A stretch of 50,894 nucleotides of DNA from Clostridia bacterium (GTDB taxonomy: Bacteria; Bacillota; Clostridia; Oscillospirales; Acutalibacteraceae), in NCBI GenBank assembly GCA_017472225.1, contig JAFUQS010000050.1, positions 1 to 50,894 of the forward strand. Direction: 5' to 3'. Shown here piece by piece: positions 9,227-18,212 of the stretch (the first letter of the stretch is position 1; the number at the start of each line of letters is the position of its first letter). The notes below the pieces were generated by a model. It did not search any database and was not told the origin of the DNA. It saw only the letters and a program-made list of their open reading frames with translations. Position numbers and translations under genes: made by a program.

Positions 9227-9793
9227 TTATTTCTGAGTTCTTTTTATTATTTCATGTGCTTCAGCGACAGCCCTGTCAAGGTCGTCGTTGATGACTATGT
9301 AATCGTAGTCAGTGCTTCTTGATATTTCCGTTTTTGCAATATCGAGCCTTTTTATAATGGCGTCTTCGGAATCAGTCTGCCTTTTCCTGAGTCTGTTTTC
9401 AAGGACCTCTGAGGAAGGAGGCATAATGAATATTGAAAGTGCACCGGGATACAGCCGTTTTATGTTTGCAGCACCGTTGACCTCAATGACGAGAATGACG
9501 GTTTTACCGTTTCTGATTCTCTGCTCCACATCGGACTTGAGTGTGCCGTAATAATTTGAGCCGTATTTTGCGTATTCTATAAAAGCGTCGTTTTCAATTT
9601 TGCTCAGGAAATCCTCAGTTGAGAGGAAATAATAATTCTTTCCGTCAACCTCATCACCTCTGGGTGCTCTTGTGGTGGCTGAAACGGAAAGTGAAAAATC
9701 AGAATCCATTCCGAGAAGTCTGCTGACAATTGTGTCTTTTCCCGCACCTGACGGCCCTGAAACAACAACAAGCTTTGAAGATAAATCAGACAT
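9227..9793 (-). CDS. gmk: Guanylate kinase
   Basis: Phosphorylates GMP to GDP with ATP. The protein starts [21 protein letters not shown] with the P-loop GPSGAGK at about residues 12-18, then GMP-binding [14 protein letters not shown] and a lid region [16 protein letters not shown] start at ATG 9793 (188 residues). Open frame continues upstream but only through the remA reading region, and AGGAGG lies 9 nt before this ATG. The gene overlaps the 3' end of remA by 8 bp, suggesting translational coupling. Confidence 0.95.
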   Translation of the reverse strand: MSDLSSKLVVVSGPSGAGKDTIVSRLLGMDSDFSLSVSATTRAPRGDEVDGKNYYFLSTEDFLSKIENDAFIEYAKYGSNYYGTLKSDVEQRIRNGKTVILVIEVNGAANIKRLYPGALSIFIMPPSSEVLENRLRKRQTDSEDAIIKRLDIAKTEISRSTDYDYIVINDDLDRAVAEAHEIIKRTQK

Positions 9794-10052
9794 CAGAACC
9801 ATCCTCCTGTAAATTTCCGGCTTCACCCATTCTTTCGCCGAGCTTTTCGGGCTGAAGATAGGACAGAATAACATGGTCGCTGTCTGCAATGACGACGGCT
9901 CTTGTTTTTCTTCCGTGGGTGGCGTCGATGAGCATGCCGTTTTCCTTGGCATCGCTTATCATTCTTTTTATGGGCGCAGACTCGGGGCTGACAATGGCAA
10001 TGATTCTGGCTGAGTTGACCATATTGCCGAATCCGATATTAACAAGCTTCAT
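9786..10052 (-). CDS. remA: RemA/YlzA family DNA-binding regulator (DUF370)
   Basis: In Bacillus, RemA binds DNA and activates matrix and osmoprotection genes. The 88 residues begin [18 protein letters not shown], the hallmark of the family, and continue with SAPIKRMI and THGRKTRAV. The gene lies between yicC and gmk, the standard position, and overlaps gmk by 8 bp. The acidic C-terminal tail beyond about residue 72 is less conserved. Its targets in this organism cannot be read from the window. Confidence 0.92.
   Translation of the reverse strand: MKLVNIGFGNMVNSARIIAIVSPESAPIKRMISDAKENGMLIDATHGRKTRAVVIADSDHVILSYLQPEKLGERMGEAGNLQEDGSDV
9803..9808 (-). promoter_or_regulatory. Shine-Dalgarno AGGAGG deciding the gmk start
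   Basis: A full-consensus AGGAGG lies in the 3' coding part of remA. It leaves 9 nt to ATG 9793 and 0 nt to the alternative ATG at 9802, so the downstream start is preferred. Confidence 0.65.
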
Positions 10053-10072
10053 GAGACGGACTCCCCTTCAAT

Positions 10073-10951
10073 TTATTCGATATTCTGAATCTGTTCCCTG
10101 ATTTTTTCAACCTCTGCCTTGATATCAATCACAATTCTTGCAATTTCGATATCATTGGCCTTTGAGCCGATTGTGTTGGCTTCACGGTTGATTTCCTGAA
10201 CAAGGAAATCAAGCTTTCTGCCCATGGGCTCCGTGAGCTCCATGAAAGCATGAAGCTGGTCAATGTGGCTTCTGAGTCTGACGGTTTCCTCTGCAACGGC
10301 AATTTTGTCTGCAAAGATGGCAGCTTCGGTAAGAAGCCTCTGCTCGTCAACATTTGCATCGCCGAGAAGGTCTCGCATTCTGCCGAGAAGCTTTTCGTTA
10401 TATTCTTTCACCGTCTGAGGTGAACGCTCCTCTACCTTTTCAACAAGGGAGATAATTGTGTCTGCCCTTGAAAGGATGTCGTCCCTGAGCTTCACGCCCT
10501 CAGTCTCTCTCATTGCAACAAAGTTTTCAGTTGCCTTAAGGAGAACTGTCTGAACGGCATTCCATATTTTTTCCTCGTCTGCAGGTGCCTTCCTGATAAG
10601 GAAAATATCATTGTGGGATGCCAGACGGGAAACTGTGAAATCATTTTCAAGGTTATACTTCTCACACAGTGTATTGACTGCATTTATGTAACCTGATGCA
10701 AGTGATTCATTGAGCTGAACGATAACATCATCTGTTTCAAGTGCATCAATCTGAACGCTGCATTCAACCTTACCTCTTGAAATAAGCTGACGGACATAAG
10801 TCTTCAGCTTGTCCTCAAGGAATGAATAGTTTTTATATACTCTTGATGAAAATTCAAGATAACGGCTGTTGACGCTTTTAAGCTCAACGGTAATGCTCAT
10901 ACCGTCTATAAGCTCACTCGCTCTGCCGTATCCGGTCATACTTCTTACCAT
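10073..10951 (-). CDS. yicC: YicC/YloC family endoribonuclease
   Basis: Homologues cleave RNA (E. coli YicC acts on sRNA such as RyhB). The 292 residues have the N-terminal MVRSMTGYGRA signature and ELKSVNSRYLE. The C-terminal DUF1732 region carries PMGRKLDFLVQEINREANT and ends IREQIQNIE. It is the first gene of the operon, with a short leader after a consensus promoter at 10,981-11,009 and an AAGGGG ribosome site. It is followed by remA after 20 bp. Complete and typical in length. Confidence 0.93.
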   Translation of the reverse strand: MVRSMTGYGRASELIDGMSITVELKSVNSRYLEFSSRVYKNYSFLEDKLKTYVRQLISRGKVECSVQIDALETDDVIVQLNESLASGYINAVNTLCEKYNLENDFTVSRLASHNDIFLIRKAPADEEKIWNAVQTVLLKATENFVAMRETEGVKLRDDILSRADTIISLVEKVEERSPQTVKEYNEKLLGRMRDLLGDANVDEQRLLTEAAIFADKIAVAEETVRLRSHIDQLHAFMELTEPMGRKLDFLVQEINREANTIGSKANDIEIARIVIDIKAEVEKIREQIQNIE

Positions 10952-10980
10952 ATGACCACCCCTTCTTGTTTATTTAATCT

Positions 10981-11009
10981 ATTATAATATATTGACATAT
11001 AAATGTCAA
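10981..11009 (-). promoter_or_regulatory. Consensus sigma-A promoter of the yicC-prkC operon
   Basis: On the minus strand TTGACA (11,004-11,009), a 17-bp spacer and TATAAT (10,981-10,986) form an exact sigma-70 consensus, about 30 bp before the yicC ATG. The -35 box is also one arm of a palindrome (TTGACAT, 4 bp, ATGTCAA; 10,992-11,009), which could be an operator. Confidence 0.85.
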
Positions 11010-11021
11010 CATAAAAGCCTT

Positions 11022-11067
11022 AAAAACAAAGGCCTGTATCCGTCAGACACAGACCTGACGGATACAG
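11022..11067 (-). terminator. Intrinsic terminator after rluB
   Basis: A perfect 13-bp inverted repeat (11,034-11,046 and 11,055-11,067, 8-nt loop) is followed on the minus strand by a T-rich stretch (TTTGTTTTT). It closes the operon that ends in rluB and lies just upstream of the yicC promoter. Confidence 0.88.
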
Positions 11068-11142
11068 CTGCAAACGCTTTTTCATAACTGAATCCGTCAT
11101 GAGTAGTTTTGCCTGACGGGATAATTTTATAAATGAGAAATT

Positions 11143-11913
11143 TTACCTTCTGCCGCCCTTTTTCTGCTCATTTGCAGATTTTGCCTTCTGTGCAGACCTT
11201 TTCAGTGCAGAAACCTCTTCCTTTTTAAGGTCCCTGAATTTGCCCACGGGAAGTGAGCCGAGCTTAAGGGAGCCCATTGAAATCCTTTTAAGACGGATTG
11301 TTTCAAGGCCTACAGCTTCACACATCTTTCTTATCTGTCTGTTTCTGCCCTCATGAATGGTAATCTGAAGCACGCTTCTGTCACTGTCCTCACTCATGAC
11401 CTGAACAGATGCAGGCATTGTTTTTCTGCCGTCGATTTCAACACCCGATGAAAGTGCAATGAGCTGTTCCTCATCGGCAGCAGGCTTCACAGTCACACGG
11501 TATGTCTTTGAAATGTGCATTGAGGGATGTGTCATCATGTTTGCAAATTCTCCGTCATTTGTGAAAAGAAGAAGACCTTCGGAATCCTTATCAAGTCTGC
11601 CTACGGGGAAAATTCTCTCCTCAACCTCGGCAACAAGCTCTGCAACACACTTTCTGCCCATTTCGTCACTCATTGTGGTGACATATCCTCTGGGCTTGTT
11701 GAGCATGATATATACATTACCCGATGCTACGGGCTCAATTCTTTCACCTGAAACGGTTACAATATCTCTTTTTGGGTCAACCTTATCACCGAGCTGAGCA
11801 GGATGTCCGTTGACTCTTACCTTGCCTCTTTCAATAAGCTCCTCTGATTTTCTTCTGGAAGCAACTCCGTTTTCTGCAAGGAATTTCTGCAATCTTATTT
11901 TATTGTCAGCCAT
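11143..11913 (-). CDS. rluB: rRNA pseudouridine synthase RluB/RsuA family
   Basis: Converts uridine to pseudouridine in rRNA. An N-terminal S4 RNA-binding domain (IRLQKFLAENGVASRRKSEELI) is followed by the catalytic domain with GRLDKDSEGLLLFTNDG, whose Asp is the nucleophile, and the EGRNRQIRKM motif. I start at ATG 11913 (256 residues), because the S4 domain begins immediately there and upstream in-frame sequence belongs to dacF. The basic tail (KGGRR) is typical. It starts 4 bp after the dacF stop and is the last gene before a terminator. Choice between RluB and RsuA is from the scpA-scpB-rluB context. Confidence 0.93.
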   Translation of the reverse strand: MADNKIRLQKFLAENGVASRRKSEELIERGKVRVNGHPAQLGDKVDPKRDIVTVSGERIEPVASGNVYIMLNKPRGYVTTMSDEMGRKCVAELVAEVEERIFPVGRLDKDSEGLLLFTNDGEFANMMTHPSMHISKTYRVTVKPAADEEQLIALSSGVEIDGRKTMPASVQVMSEDSDRSVLQITIHEGRNRQIRKMCEAVGLETIRLKRISMGSLKLGSLPVGKFRDLKKEEVSALKRSAQKAKSANEQKKGGRR

Positions 11914-11917
11914 TTTT

Positions 11918-13045
11918 TCACCAACTGTCAGACAGGCAGCCGAGCCTGTCAAATATATTTTTATGTTGTGTTTTTTCAACATCCGATGCAGCAGTGAGAG
12001 GGATTTTCTCAATCACTCTGCCCTCTGCAATATATTCGGCATAGCCGATGATACTGCCCTTTTTAACAGGGGCATATAAAAATTTTTCAAGACAGATTCT
12101 TCTTGTAATTTCCTTTTCCGTATCTGAAACAAAGACTTTTCTTTCAGCTCCGTGTATAAGGACACTTTCACTCACACCGCCCGTTACAGGCACGGAAAAT
12201 GAGCTGAAATCGCAGTCAATTTCCTTTTCTGCAATCAGCGAAAAGCCGTAATCAAGCATTTTGGTGTGGTCATTCCAGTCATCACCTGCATTGAGTGTGA
12301 CGGCAACCAGCACAGTGCCGTTTCTCTCAGCTGCCGAAACAAGACATCTGCCGCTTTTCTTTGTAAATCCCGTTTTCACACCGATACATCCGTCATATGA
12401 ATCAAGCAGACGGTTGTGATTATACAGTGTAACGGTTTTGTCTGATGAATGAAAATCTACCGTATATTTTTTTTCGGAGCAGATGCTTACAAAAAAGTCA
12501 TTCTTCAGGGCTTCTGCCGTAAGCAAAGCCATATCATAAGCCGTTGTGTAATGGTTTTCGTCATCAAGCCCCGACGGTGTCACAAAGCAGGTGTCCTTCA
12601 TGCCGATTTCCGCTGCTCTTGTGTTCATCATCACAGCAAAATCCTCATAGGAGGGAGCGAGAGTCAATGCAACTGCATTAGCAGCATCGTTGCCCGATTC
12701 AAGGAGCATACAGTACACAAGGTCATCAAGACTTATTTCATCTCCTGCCCTGAGCCCCGAAGAAGTACCCTCGACCCTGACCATTTCATCTGTGATGACT
12801 GTCCTTATAAAGGGTGACGCCTGTTCAAGGGCAATGAGCGAAGTCATAATTTTTGTTGTGCTTGCCATTGACCGTCTGTCATAAGCATTCTTCTCGAACA
12901 GTATTTTATTCTCCTGAGGGAAATACAAGACGGCACTTGCCGCCGATAAAGCCTCCTGCTCCAATGCGCAGACATGAATATTCAGAGCCGTTATCAACAG
13001 CAGAACCGTTATGATATTAATTGCCTTTTTCAGCACACTAACCAC
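11918..13045 (-). CDS. dacF: Serine-type D-Ala-D-Ala carboxypeptidase (DacF-like)
   Basis: Penicillin-binding protein that trims the terminal D-Ala from peptidoglycan stem peptides. It has an N-terminal signal peptide (hydrophobic core about 9-24, then CALEQ), and all three active-site motifs: STTK at 62-65, SGN at 117-119 and KTG at 224-226. The following domain (to residue 375) matches the PBP5_C-type beta domain. The tail lacks a clear second membrane anchor. Its position between gerW and rluB is the usual sporulation-associated cluster of Clostridia, which favours DacF over DacA, though sequence alone cannot prove this. Confidence 0.93.
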   Translation of the reverse strand: MVSVLKKAINIITVLLLITALNIHVCALEQEALSAASAVLYFPQENKILFEKNAYDRRSMASTTKIMTSLIALEQASPFIRTVITDEMVRVEGTSSGLRAGDEISLDDLVYCMLLESGNDAANAVALTLAPSYEDFAVMMNTRAAEIGMKDTCFVTPSGLDDENHYTTAYDMALLTAEALKNDFFVSICSEKKYTVDFHSSDKTVTLYNHNRLLDSYDGCIGVKTGFTKKSGRCLVSAAERNGTVLVAVTLNAGDDWNDHTKMLDYGFSLIAEKEIDCDFSSFSVPVTGGVSESVLIHGAERKVFVSDTEKEITRRICLEKFLYAPVKKGSIIGYAEYIAEGRVIEKIPLTAASDVEKTQHKNIFDRLGCLSDSW

Positions 13046-13092
13046 CGCCTACATAAAAACTTATGTAAGCAGTGGCAATTTAATAACTATGA

Positions 13093-13512
13093 TTATTCTG
13101 TTTCAACAATTGTTTCGATTACGGGTGCATCCTCAACGGGAGCCTTCTTTGAGCGTTCAACAAAGTTTGTAACCTTATCAAACATTTCGGGGATAAGGTT
13201 TACAGCTCTCTCAGCAGCGTTGTCTGAAGCTGTGATGTGCTTGATTGAAACCTCACCCTTATTGACAACAAGGAATGCAACGGGGTTGATTGTGATGCCT
13301 GCACCGCCGCCGCCGCCGAAAAGCTCAACGTTGTTCTTTGAGGGGAAATCTGAACCGCCTGATGCGAAACCGTATGTAACCTTTGAAATGGGGATGATTG
13401 TGATATCTGCACTTACCTGAATGGGTTCACCGACGATTGTGCTTACATCAACAAGGTCACGGACTCTTTCAATTGTTGTTGCAAGAATTTTTTCTGCTGA
13501 CTGATTTTTCAT
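13093..13512 (-). CDS. gerW: GerW family sporulation protein (YtfJ)
   Basis: YtfJ/GerW is needed for normal spore germination in Bacillus; its molecular role is unsettled. The 139 residues contain the family's glycine-rich centre (ELFGGGGGAG), preceded by GFASGGSDF and followed by PVAFLVV. The start codon overlaps the stop of the DUF2953 gene by one base (TAATG), so the pair is translationally coupled, as ytfI-ytfJ is elsewhere. Its presence is a good sign that the organism or its ancestors sporulate. Confidence 0.92.
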   Translation of the reverse strand: MKNQSAEKILATTIERVRDLVDVSTIVGEPIQVSADITIIPISKVTYGFASGGSDFPSKNNVELFGGGGGAGITINPVAFLVVNKGEVSIKHITASDNAAERAVNLIPEMFDKVTNFVERSKKAPVEDAPVIETIVETE

Positions 13513-14264
13513 TATTCTACACCACTCTCTGTGTTATTTACATTATTTTCTGCAGTTGCTTCTGCATTTTCTTCTGTCTTTGCAGCTTCCGTTTTTTCGG
13601 GAGGATTCTTCGGCTTAAGGTCTTTTATGAGCCTTATTCCGAGCCTGAATACTGCACCGAATGCGAATACAAGGACAGCATTGATAAGCTTACGGGGATT
13701 TAATGAGATTTCCATTGAAAATGCAGCTCTCACACCCGGATTTGCTATGTAATCGGGTTCAACATTGACCGAATACTTTTTAACATTACAGTTTGCGCAC
13801 ACAGCACCCATGACAGGGAAAATCCTGCGGCACATTTTACCGTATTCCTCTGCAGTCTGAGCAGCATCACCCTTTGTGATGTCTACATCAAGGAACATTT
13901 CGTCAATAACAAAGGAATTGACGACACCTCTGCCGAATTTATCAACAAGCTGTAAAAGCTTATTGAAAATATCCATTATACCCTCAAGCTGTTCGTTATC
14001 ATAGATATTTTTAAGAGGATTCGGCCCCTTCGGCTTTGGTTCTTTCGGTGCTTCCTCCTCTGCAGGAGGTTCTTCCTTCGGTTTTTCTTTCTTTTCCTTT
14101 GGCGGTTTTTCAGGCTGTGGCAGGATGGGGATTTTCAGAAATGCCCATTTTGCCCAGACAACAAGGTCCTTGCCGTGCTCATACTCTGCATGGATATGAG
14201 CCCTGATGCTGAGAATTGCAGCAAAAAACACGATTATGCCGGCAATTATACAAAGTGCAACCAA
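13512..14264 (-). CDS. DUF2953 membrane-anchored protein (YtfI-like)
   Basis: Function unknown. The 250 residues begin with a membrane helix (about 2-22). A strongly charged, Pro/Glu/Lys-rich linker follows (about 50-85, repeated KPPKEKKEKP-like runs), then a globular DUF2953 part with IDEMFLDVDI and a cysteine-containing CANCNVKKY segment. A second hydrophobic helix lies near AVLVFAFGAVFRLG. It is coupled to gerW by a one-base overlap and sits after scpB, a conserved order in Clostridia that suggests a sporulation or envelope role by association only. Confidence 0.82.
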   Translation of the reverse strand: MVALCIIAGIIVFFAAILSIRAHIHAEYEHGKDLVVWAKWAFLKIPILPQPEKPPKEKKEKPKEEPPAEEEAPKEPKPKGPNPLKNIYDNEQLEGIMDIFNKLLQLVDKFGRGVVNSFVIDEMFLDVDITKGDAAQTAEEYGKMCRRIFPVMGAVCANCNVKKYSVNVEPDYIANPGVRAAFSMEISLNPRKLINAVLVFAFGAVFRLGIRLIKDLKPKNPPEKTEAAKTEENAEATAENNVNNTESGVE

Positions 14265-14296
14265 TTTACCGCCTCCTTTTCATAAAATAAAGATTT

Positions 14297-14875
14297 TTAC
14301 TGAATAAGTGACATCTGCCCTTCCATATCCTCTGTTTCGGCATCCTTCATTTCCGCTGTTCGTTCGGGAAGCTCGGGAAGCTCGTCCAGAGACGATATTT
14401 CGAAGCATCTTAAAAAGTTATCTGTAGTACAGTATAACAGAGGTCTGCCCGGTAAGTCAAGTCTTCCGTGCTCTTCTATGAGATTTCTCTGACAGAGAGT
14501 GGAAATGACACCTGAGCAGTCAACACCTCTGACCTGCTCGATAAAAGCCTTTGTTACAGGCTGATTATAAGCAACAACAGCAAGCACCTCAAAGGCTGCC
14601 GAGGACAGCGGAGTGTTTTTCTTCATACTCAGCACAGCCCTGATTTCGGCTGCATAATCCTCTTTTGTTGCAAACTGATACTTCCCTGCAAGATTGAGAA
14701 GCTCAATCCCGTGGGAGTCATCCTTATACCTTTCTGCCATTTCAGACAGACAGTTTTCAATTGTTTCCTTGTCAATGAGCAAGGCTTTCGCTGTTTTTTC
14801 AATATCAAGGGGCTCACCCGATGCAAACAGCACCGCTTCAAGCACCGCTTCAAGTCTCTTCTTTTCCGTTTTCAT
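14297..14875 (-). CDS. scpB: Segregation and condensation protein ScpB
   Basis: Kleisin-associated winged-helix subunit of the Smc-ScpAB condensin. The preferred start is ATG 14875 (192 residues, MKTEKKRLEAVLEAVLFASGEP), which has GGGGAG just upstream; an in-frame ATG at 14911 lies deeper in scpA. Two winged-helix regions are recognisable, the second with AAFEVLAVVAYNQPVTKAFIEQVRGVD, the ScpB signature. It overlaps the 3' end of scpA by 26 bp, so stoichiometric translation is likely. Confidence 0.95.
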   Translation of the reverse strand: MKTEKKRLEAVLEAVLFASGEPLDIEKTAKALLIDKETIENCLSEMAERYKDDSHGIELLNLAGKYQFATKEDYAAEIRAVLSMKKNTPLSSAAFEVLAVVAYNQPVTKAFIEQVRGVDCSGVISTLCQRNLIEEHGRLDLPGRPLLYCTTDNFLRCFEISSLDELPELPERTAEMKDAETEDMEGQMSLIQ

Positions 14876-15596
14876 CAGTCTCCCCGTTATTTTCGTCAAA
14901 ATTGAGTTCAATACTCAGCTCTTCGTTTTCACCCGTGAGCTTTACTCTGTTATTCTTTGCCATTTCAAGCACTGCAAGGAATGATGCAACAAGCTCGCTC
15001 CTGCTTTTTGCCATGCTGAAAATGTCAAATACCTTTATTCTGCCCGTCTTCATGACGATTGAATAAATGCTGTCAATCTTCAGTGAAACAGAAACGACAG
15101 CCTTTTCCACAATCTCCTTGAAGGAATCCTCTGCAGGAGGAAGATTCCTGAGCTTCTTTCCTGCTGCATTGACATAAGCCGTATAAAGCTCAAGGGCATC
15201 ATGCAGTCTGGAATAAGTCATATCTGCTTCGACTTCCTGAGGCAGACGGATCATTTTATCTATTCCGCCCGACTGTTCCGACAGTTTTTTTGCCATTATC
15301 TTACATGCCTGATATTCAATCAGCTCACCTGTCAGCTCTCTTTTAAGAGTTTCGGCTTCCTCATAAACGGGAAGAAGTGATACTGTTTTGATATATACAA
15401 GTCTTGCAGCCATTTCGAGAAACTCGCTGGCGATTTCCATATTATCGTCCTGCATCATCTGAACATATGCTATGTACTGCTCCACAAGCTCAAAAATGGG
15501 AATATCATTTATATTGAGCTTGTGCTTTGAAATCAGGTGAAGAAGCAGGTCAAGAGGCCCTTCAAAAACCTCAGTTTTATATTGCGGTCTGTCCAT
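14850..15596 (-). CDS. scpA: Segregation and condensation protein ScpA
   Basis: Kleisin that bridges Smc heads in bacterial condensin. The 248-residue protein starts with the family signature YKTEVFEGPLDLLLHLI and has the EFLEMAARLVYIKT helix region. The C-terminal winged helix (FDIFSMAKSRSELVASFLAVLEM) binds Smc. It begins 1 bp after the M50 protease stop codon and overlaps scpB. Confidence 0.96.
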   Translation of the reverse strand: MDRPQYKTEVFEGPLDLLLHLISKHKLNINDIPIFELVEQYIAYVQMMQDDNMEIASEFLEMAARLVYIKTVSLLPVYEEAETLKRELTGELIEYQACKIMAKKLSEQSGGIDKMIRLPQEVEADMTYSRLHDALELYTAYVNAAGKKLRNLPPAEDSFKEIVEKAVVSVSLKIDSIYSIVMKTGRIKVFDIFSMAKSRSELVASFLAVLEMAKNNRVKLTGENEELSIELNFDENNGETDENGKEET

Positions 15597-15597
15597 A

Positions 15598-16296
15598 TCA
15601 AATCAAACCTGCCAATCTGAAGGGTAATTCGCAGATATATTCAAAGCCTGTTGAAACGAGTCCCGAAAGAAGTGACAGAGGCTTTGTGAGGATACCTGTC
15701 CACAGAAGAACAAACATACCTATCATTATATATCTTTCATATTTCATTATTGTGAAATAATACTTTGAAGGAAGTATAAGGTTTGCGATTCTTGAGCCGT
15801 CAAGAGGAGGAATGGGAAGAAGATTGAAGACGGCAAGGGAAATGTTTATTGATGAAGCAAAGGCAAAGAAGCTGCCCAGCACGGTATAGACAACAATGGG
15901 TAATGAAGCCTTTACAGCTATGACATAAATCAGTATCTGCAGGAATGTGAAAACAAGTGCCATAACAAGATTTGAAAGAGGACCTGCAATTGCAACAAGA
16001 GCAAAGCTCTTTCTGCCGTTTTTAAGGTTATGCATATTGACACGGACGGGCTTTGCATAGCCGAAGCCTACAAGCAGTATCATCAGTGCGCCCATTATAT
16101 CAATGTGAGCCATAGGTCTGAGCGTAAGTCTTCCCTGAAGTCTGGGTGTGTCATCGCCGAGCTTTACTGCAGTCCACGCATGAGCAAATTCATGCACGGG
16201 AAGTGTGCAGAAAACAACAAAGGCGATTGAAGCAAGGTTGACAAGCATCAGAGCATATTCACCGTTGCTGATATATCTCATTATATCAAAAAGCAT
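15598..16296 (-). CDS. Site-2 protease family membrane metalloprotease (M50)
   Basis: Intramembrane zinc protease of the short, PDZ-less M50 subclass. In 232 residues it has about five or six hydrophobic segments, the zinc motif HEFAH at the end of the first core helix, and the second motif NLLPIPPLDG supplying the third ligand. Substrate unknown. It is packed between prmC (3 bp) and scpA (1 bp), the usual position of this family in Clostridia. Not a SpoIVFB, as no CBS domain or sporulation partner is present. Confidence 0.9.
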   Translation of the reverse strand: MLFDIMRYISNGEYALMLVNLASIAFVVFCTLPVHEFAHAWTAVKLGDDTPRLQGRLTLRPMAHIDIMGALMILLVGFGYAKPVRVNMHNLKNGRKSFALVAIAGPLSNLVMALVFTFLQILIYVIAVKASLPIVVYTVLGSFFAFASSINISLAVFNLLPIPPLDGSRIANLILPSKYYFTIMKYERYIMIGMFVLLWTGILTKPLSLLSGLVSTGFEYICELPFRLAGLI

Positions 16297-16299
16297 TGT

Positions 16300-17154
16300 T
16301 TAACCTCCCTTAACAAAACGGCACACGCCGTACATATCGTCACAGCACATTACATTATATTTATCAATGCTGAACGCTTTACTGTTTTTCATAATATCAA
16401 CTATCTGCAAAGGCTGTTCTTCTCCGCTTTCAAGCATGAAGAAGCCTCCGTCATTGAGGTAAGGCAGCCATTTTTCACAGATGCATCTGTAAAAATCAAG
16501 ACCGTCGCCCTCACACACAATTGCCCTTTCGGGCTCGTAAAAAATCTCTGTCTGAAGTGTCATGAACTCTTCCCTTGTGACATACGGAGGGTTTGAAAGA
16601 ATCACATCGGGTCTCGGAAGCCCTGTTTTTTCAAAACCGTGAAAGATATCATAATCAAAAATCTTCACATTGTCAAGAGAAAGGTTGTCTGTATTTCTGC
16701 GTGAGCACTCAACTGCTTCAGGAGAAACATCAAAAAGAAACACTTCACACCGGGGATTGTTGACAGCCACTGAAAGTCCTATACAGCCGCTGCCGGAACA
16801 AAGGTCAAAAACAACCTTTTTTTCCTTATTTTTAAGGAAACGGCACGCTTCATCGGCTATCTGCTCCGTTTCATTACGGGGAATGAGGACACCCTCGTTC
16901 ACAAAAAATGTGTTGCCGTAAAAGTCCCATTCGCCGAGAATGTACTGCAGAGGATAACCCGTTGCCCTTTTCTCAACAAGCGAACAGAAAAGTGCTTTTT
17001 CTTCTTCACTCATATCCCTTACGGGCTCAATGAGTATATCATGCCGTGAAAATCCCGTCACTTTTCTGAGGATTTCATATGCATCCACATCGGGAGCATC
17101 ACTCGTCACAAGCCTCCCTGATGCTTCGGTCACAAGTGCTTTTAAATCAGTCAC
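16300..17154 (-). CDS. prmC: Release factor glutamine methyltransferase PrmC
   Basis: Methylates the GGQ glutamine of peptide release factors RF1/RF2. An N-terminal helical domain is followed by a Rossmann SAM-binding domain with DLCSGSGCIGLSVA and the catalytic NPPYV motif near residue 194. The 284 residues are typical. It overlaps the DUF1385 gene by 8 bp, a conserved pair in Firmicutes where prmC is commonly next to prfA; no prfA is seen here. The C-terminal CRFVKGG tail is normal. Confidence 0.95.
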   Translation of the reverse strand: MTDLKALVTEASGRLVTSDAPDVDAYEILRKVTGFSRHDILIEPVRDMSEEEKALFCSLVEKRATGYPLQYILGEWDFYGNTFFVNEGVLIPRNETEQIADEACRFLKNKEKKVVFDLCSGSGCIGLSVAVNNPRCEVFLFDVSPEAVECSRRNTDNLSLDNVKIFDYDIFHGFEKTGLPRPDVILSNPPYVTREEFMTLQTEIFYEPERAIVCEGDGLDFYRCICEKWLPYLNDGGFFMLESGEEQPLQIVDIMKNSKAFSIDKYNVMCCDDMYGVCRFVKGG

Positions 17155-18208
17155 TTTCCTTTTCCTCTTCAGTGCTTTCCTGTACGGGAAGCCCCTCTGT
17201 AACAGCCTTCAAAGCAGTGATGCCTACTTCAATCATGTCATCCTCAGGCTCCTTTGTTGTGAGCCTCTGCATCCAGAGACCGGGAGCGATGAGCACCTTC
17301 ATAACCTTACTTTCGCTGTATTTGCCTGAGAATTTCAGGAACTCATAACCCACACCCATTACAAGGGGAAGAACAAGCACCTTGATGATTGACCATGCCC
17401 ATGTGACATTGAGAATGTGAGCGTCACCGATCATAAGATTCGGGAACTGTTTGAGAATAACTGCAAGAATTGATGAAGCAAGGATTGAGAAAATGAGCAT
17501 GATGAACATGAAGCTTGTTCCGCATCTGGGATGGAAACGGGAATACTTCTTTACATTTTCAACGGTGAGCTCTTCACCTGCTTCATAGCAGAAGATTGTC
17601 TTATGCTCTGCACCGTGGTACATGAATACACGCTTTATGTCCTTCATGTTTGTAACGGCTGCAAGATAGCCTATGAAAATTGCAATTCTGATTATGCCTT
17701 CAATAAGAGGACGCATTGCATTGTTGAGCATAAAATCATTAAGCACATGAGTATCAAAAAGTCTTACAATGATTGAGGGAACATAAACAAAGAGAACGAA
17801 TGAAAGCGCAACACCGAGAACCATTGCAATACCTGAAATGACAGCCATCATCTTAGGACCGAAATGGTCGCTGAGCCACTTATCAAGCTTTGACATATTC
17901 TCTTCCGATTCTTCAAGCTCAAGCTGTCCCGAAAGCTCTGCCGACTCCATAAGACACTTGTAGCCCAGAAGCATTGATTCAACGAAATTGACAATACCTC
18001 TGATAACGGGAAGTCCTAAGAACTTTACCTTGTCTTTTACATGTTTGAACTCCTTGGGCACTGTGACAATTGAGCCGTCAGTTTTTCTGACAGACATTGC
18101 GGCACCCTGAGGACCGTTCATCATAATACCCTCCATGAGAGCCTGACCGCCCGCTTTACCGAGCCTCGGATTTTTTACTTCTTTATTTTTCTGAGCCATT
18201 TTACTCAT
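17147..18208 (-). CDS. DUF1385 multi-pass membrane protein (YqhQ-like)
   Basis: Function unknown; the family is widespread in Firmicutes and often beside prmC or prfA. The 353 residues begin with the conserved GGQALMEGIMMNGP motif and continue with VIRGIVNFVESM. They include about four hydrophobic segments and the conserved motif GAEHKTIFCYE, then RFHPRCGTSF. The clustered His/Glu/Cys residues suggest metal binding or a catalytic centre, but nothing in the sequence proves an enzyme activity. It starts 4 bp after the histidine kinase stop. Confidence 0.9.
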   Translation of the reverse strand: MSKMAQKNKEVKNPRLGKAGGQALMEGIMMNGPQGAAMSVRKTDGSIVTVPKEFKHVKDKVKFLGLPVIRGIVNFVESMLLGYKCLMESAELSGQLELEESEENMSKLDKWLSDHFGPKMMAVISGIAMVLGVALSFVLFVYVPSIIVRLFDTHVLNDFMLNNAMRPLIEGIIRIAIFIGYLAAVTNMKDIKRVFMYHGAEHKTIFCYEAGEELTVENVKKYSRFHPRCGTSFMFIMLIFSILASSILAVILKQFPNLMIGDAHILNVTWAWSIIKVLVLPLVMGVGYEFLKFSGKYSESKVMKVLIAPGLWMQRLTTKEPEDDMIEVGITALKAVTEGLPVQESTEEEKESD

Positions 18209-18212
18209 CCTT

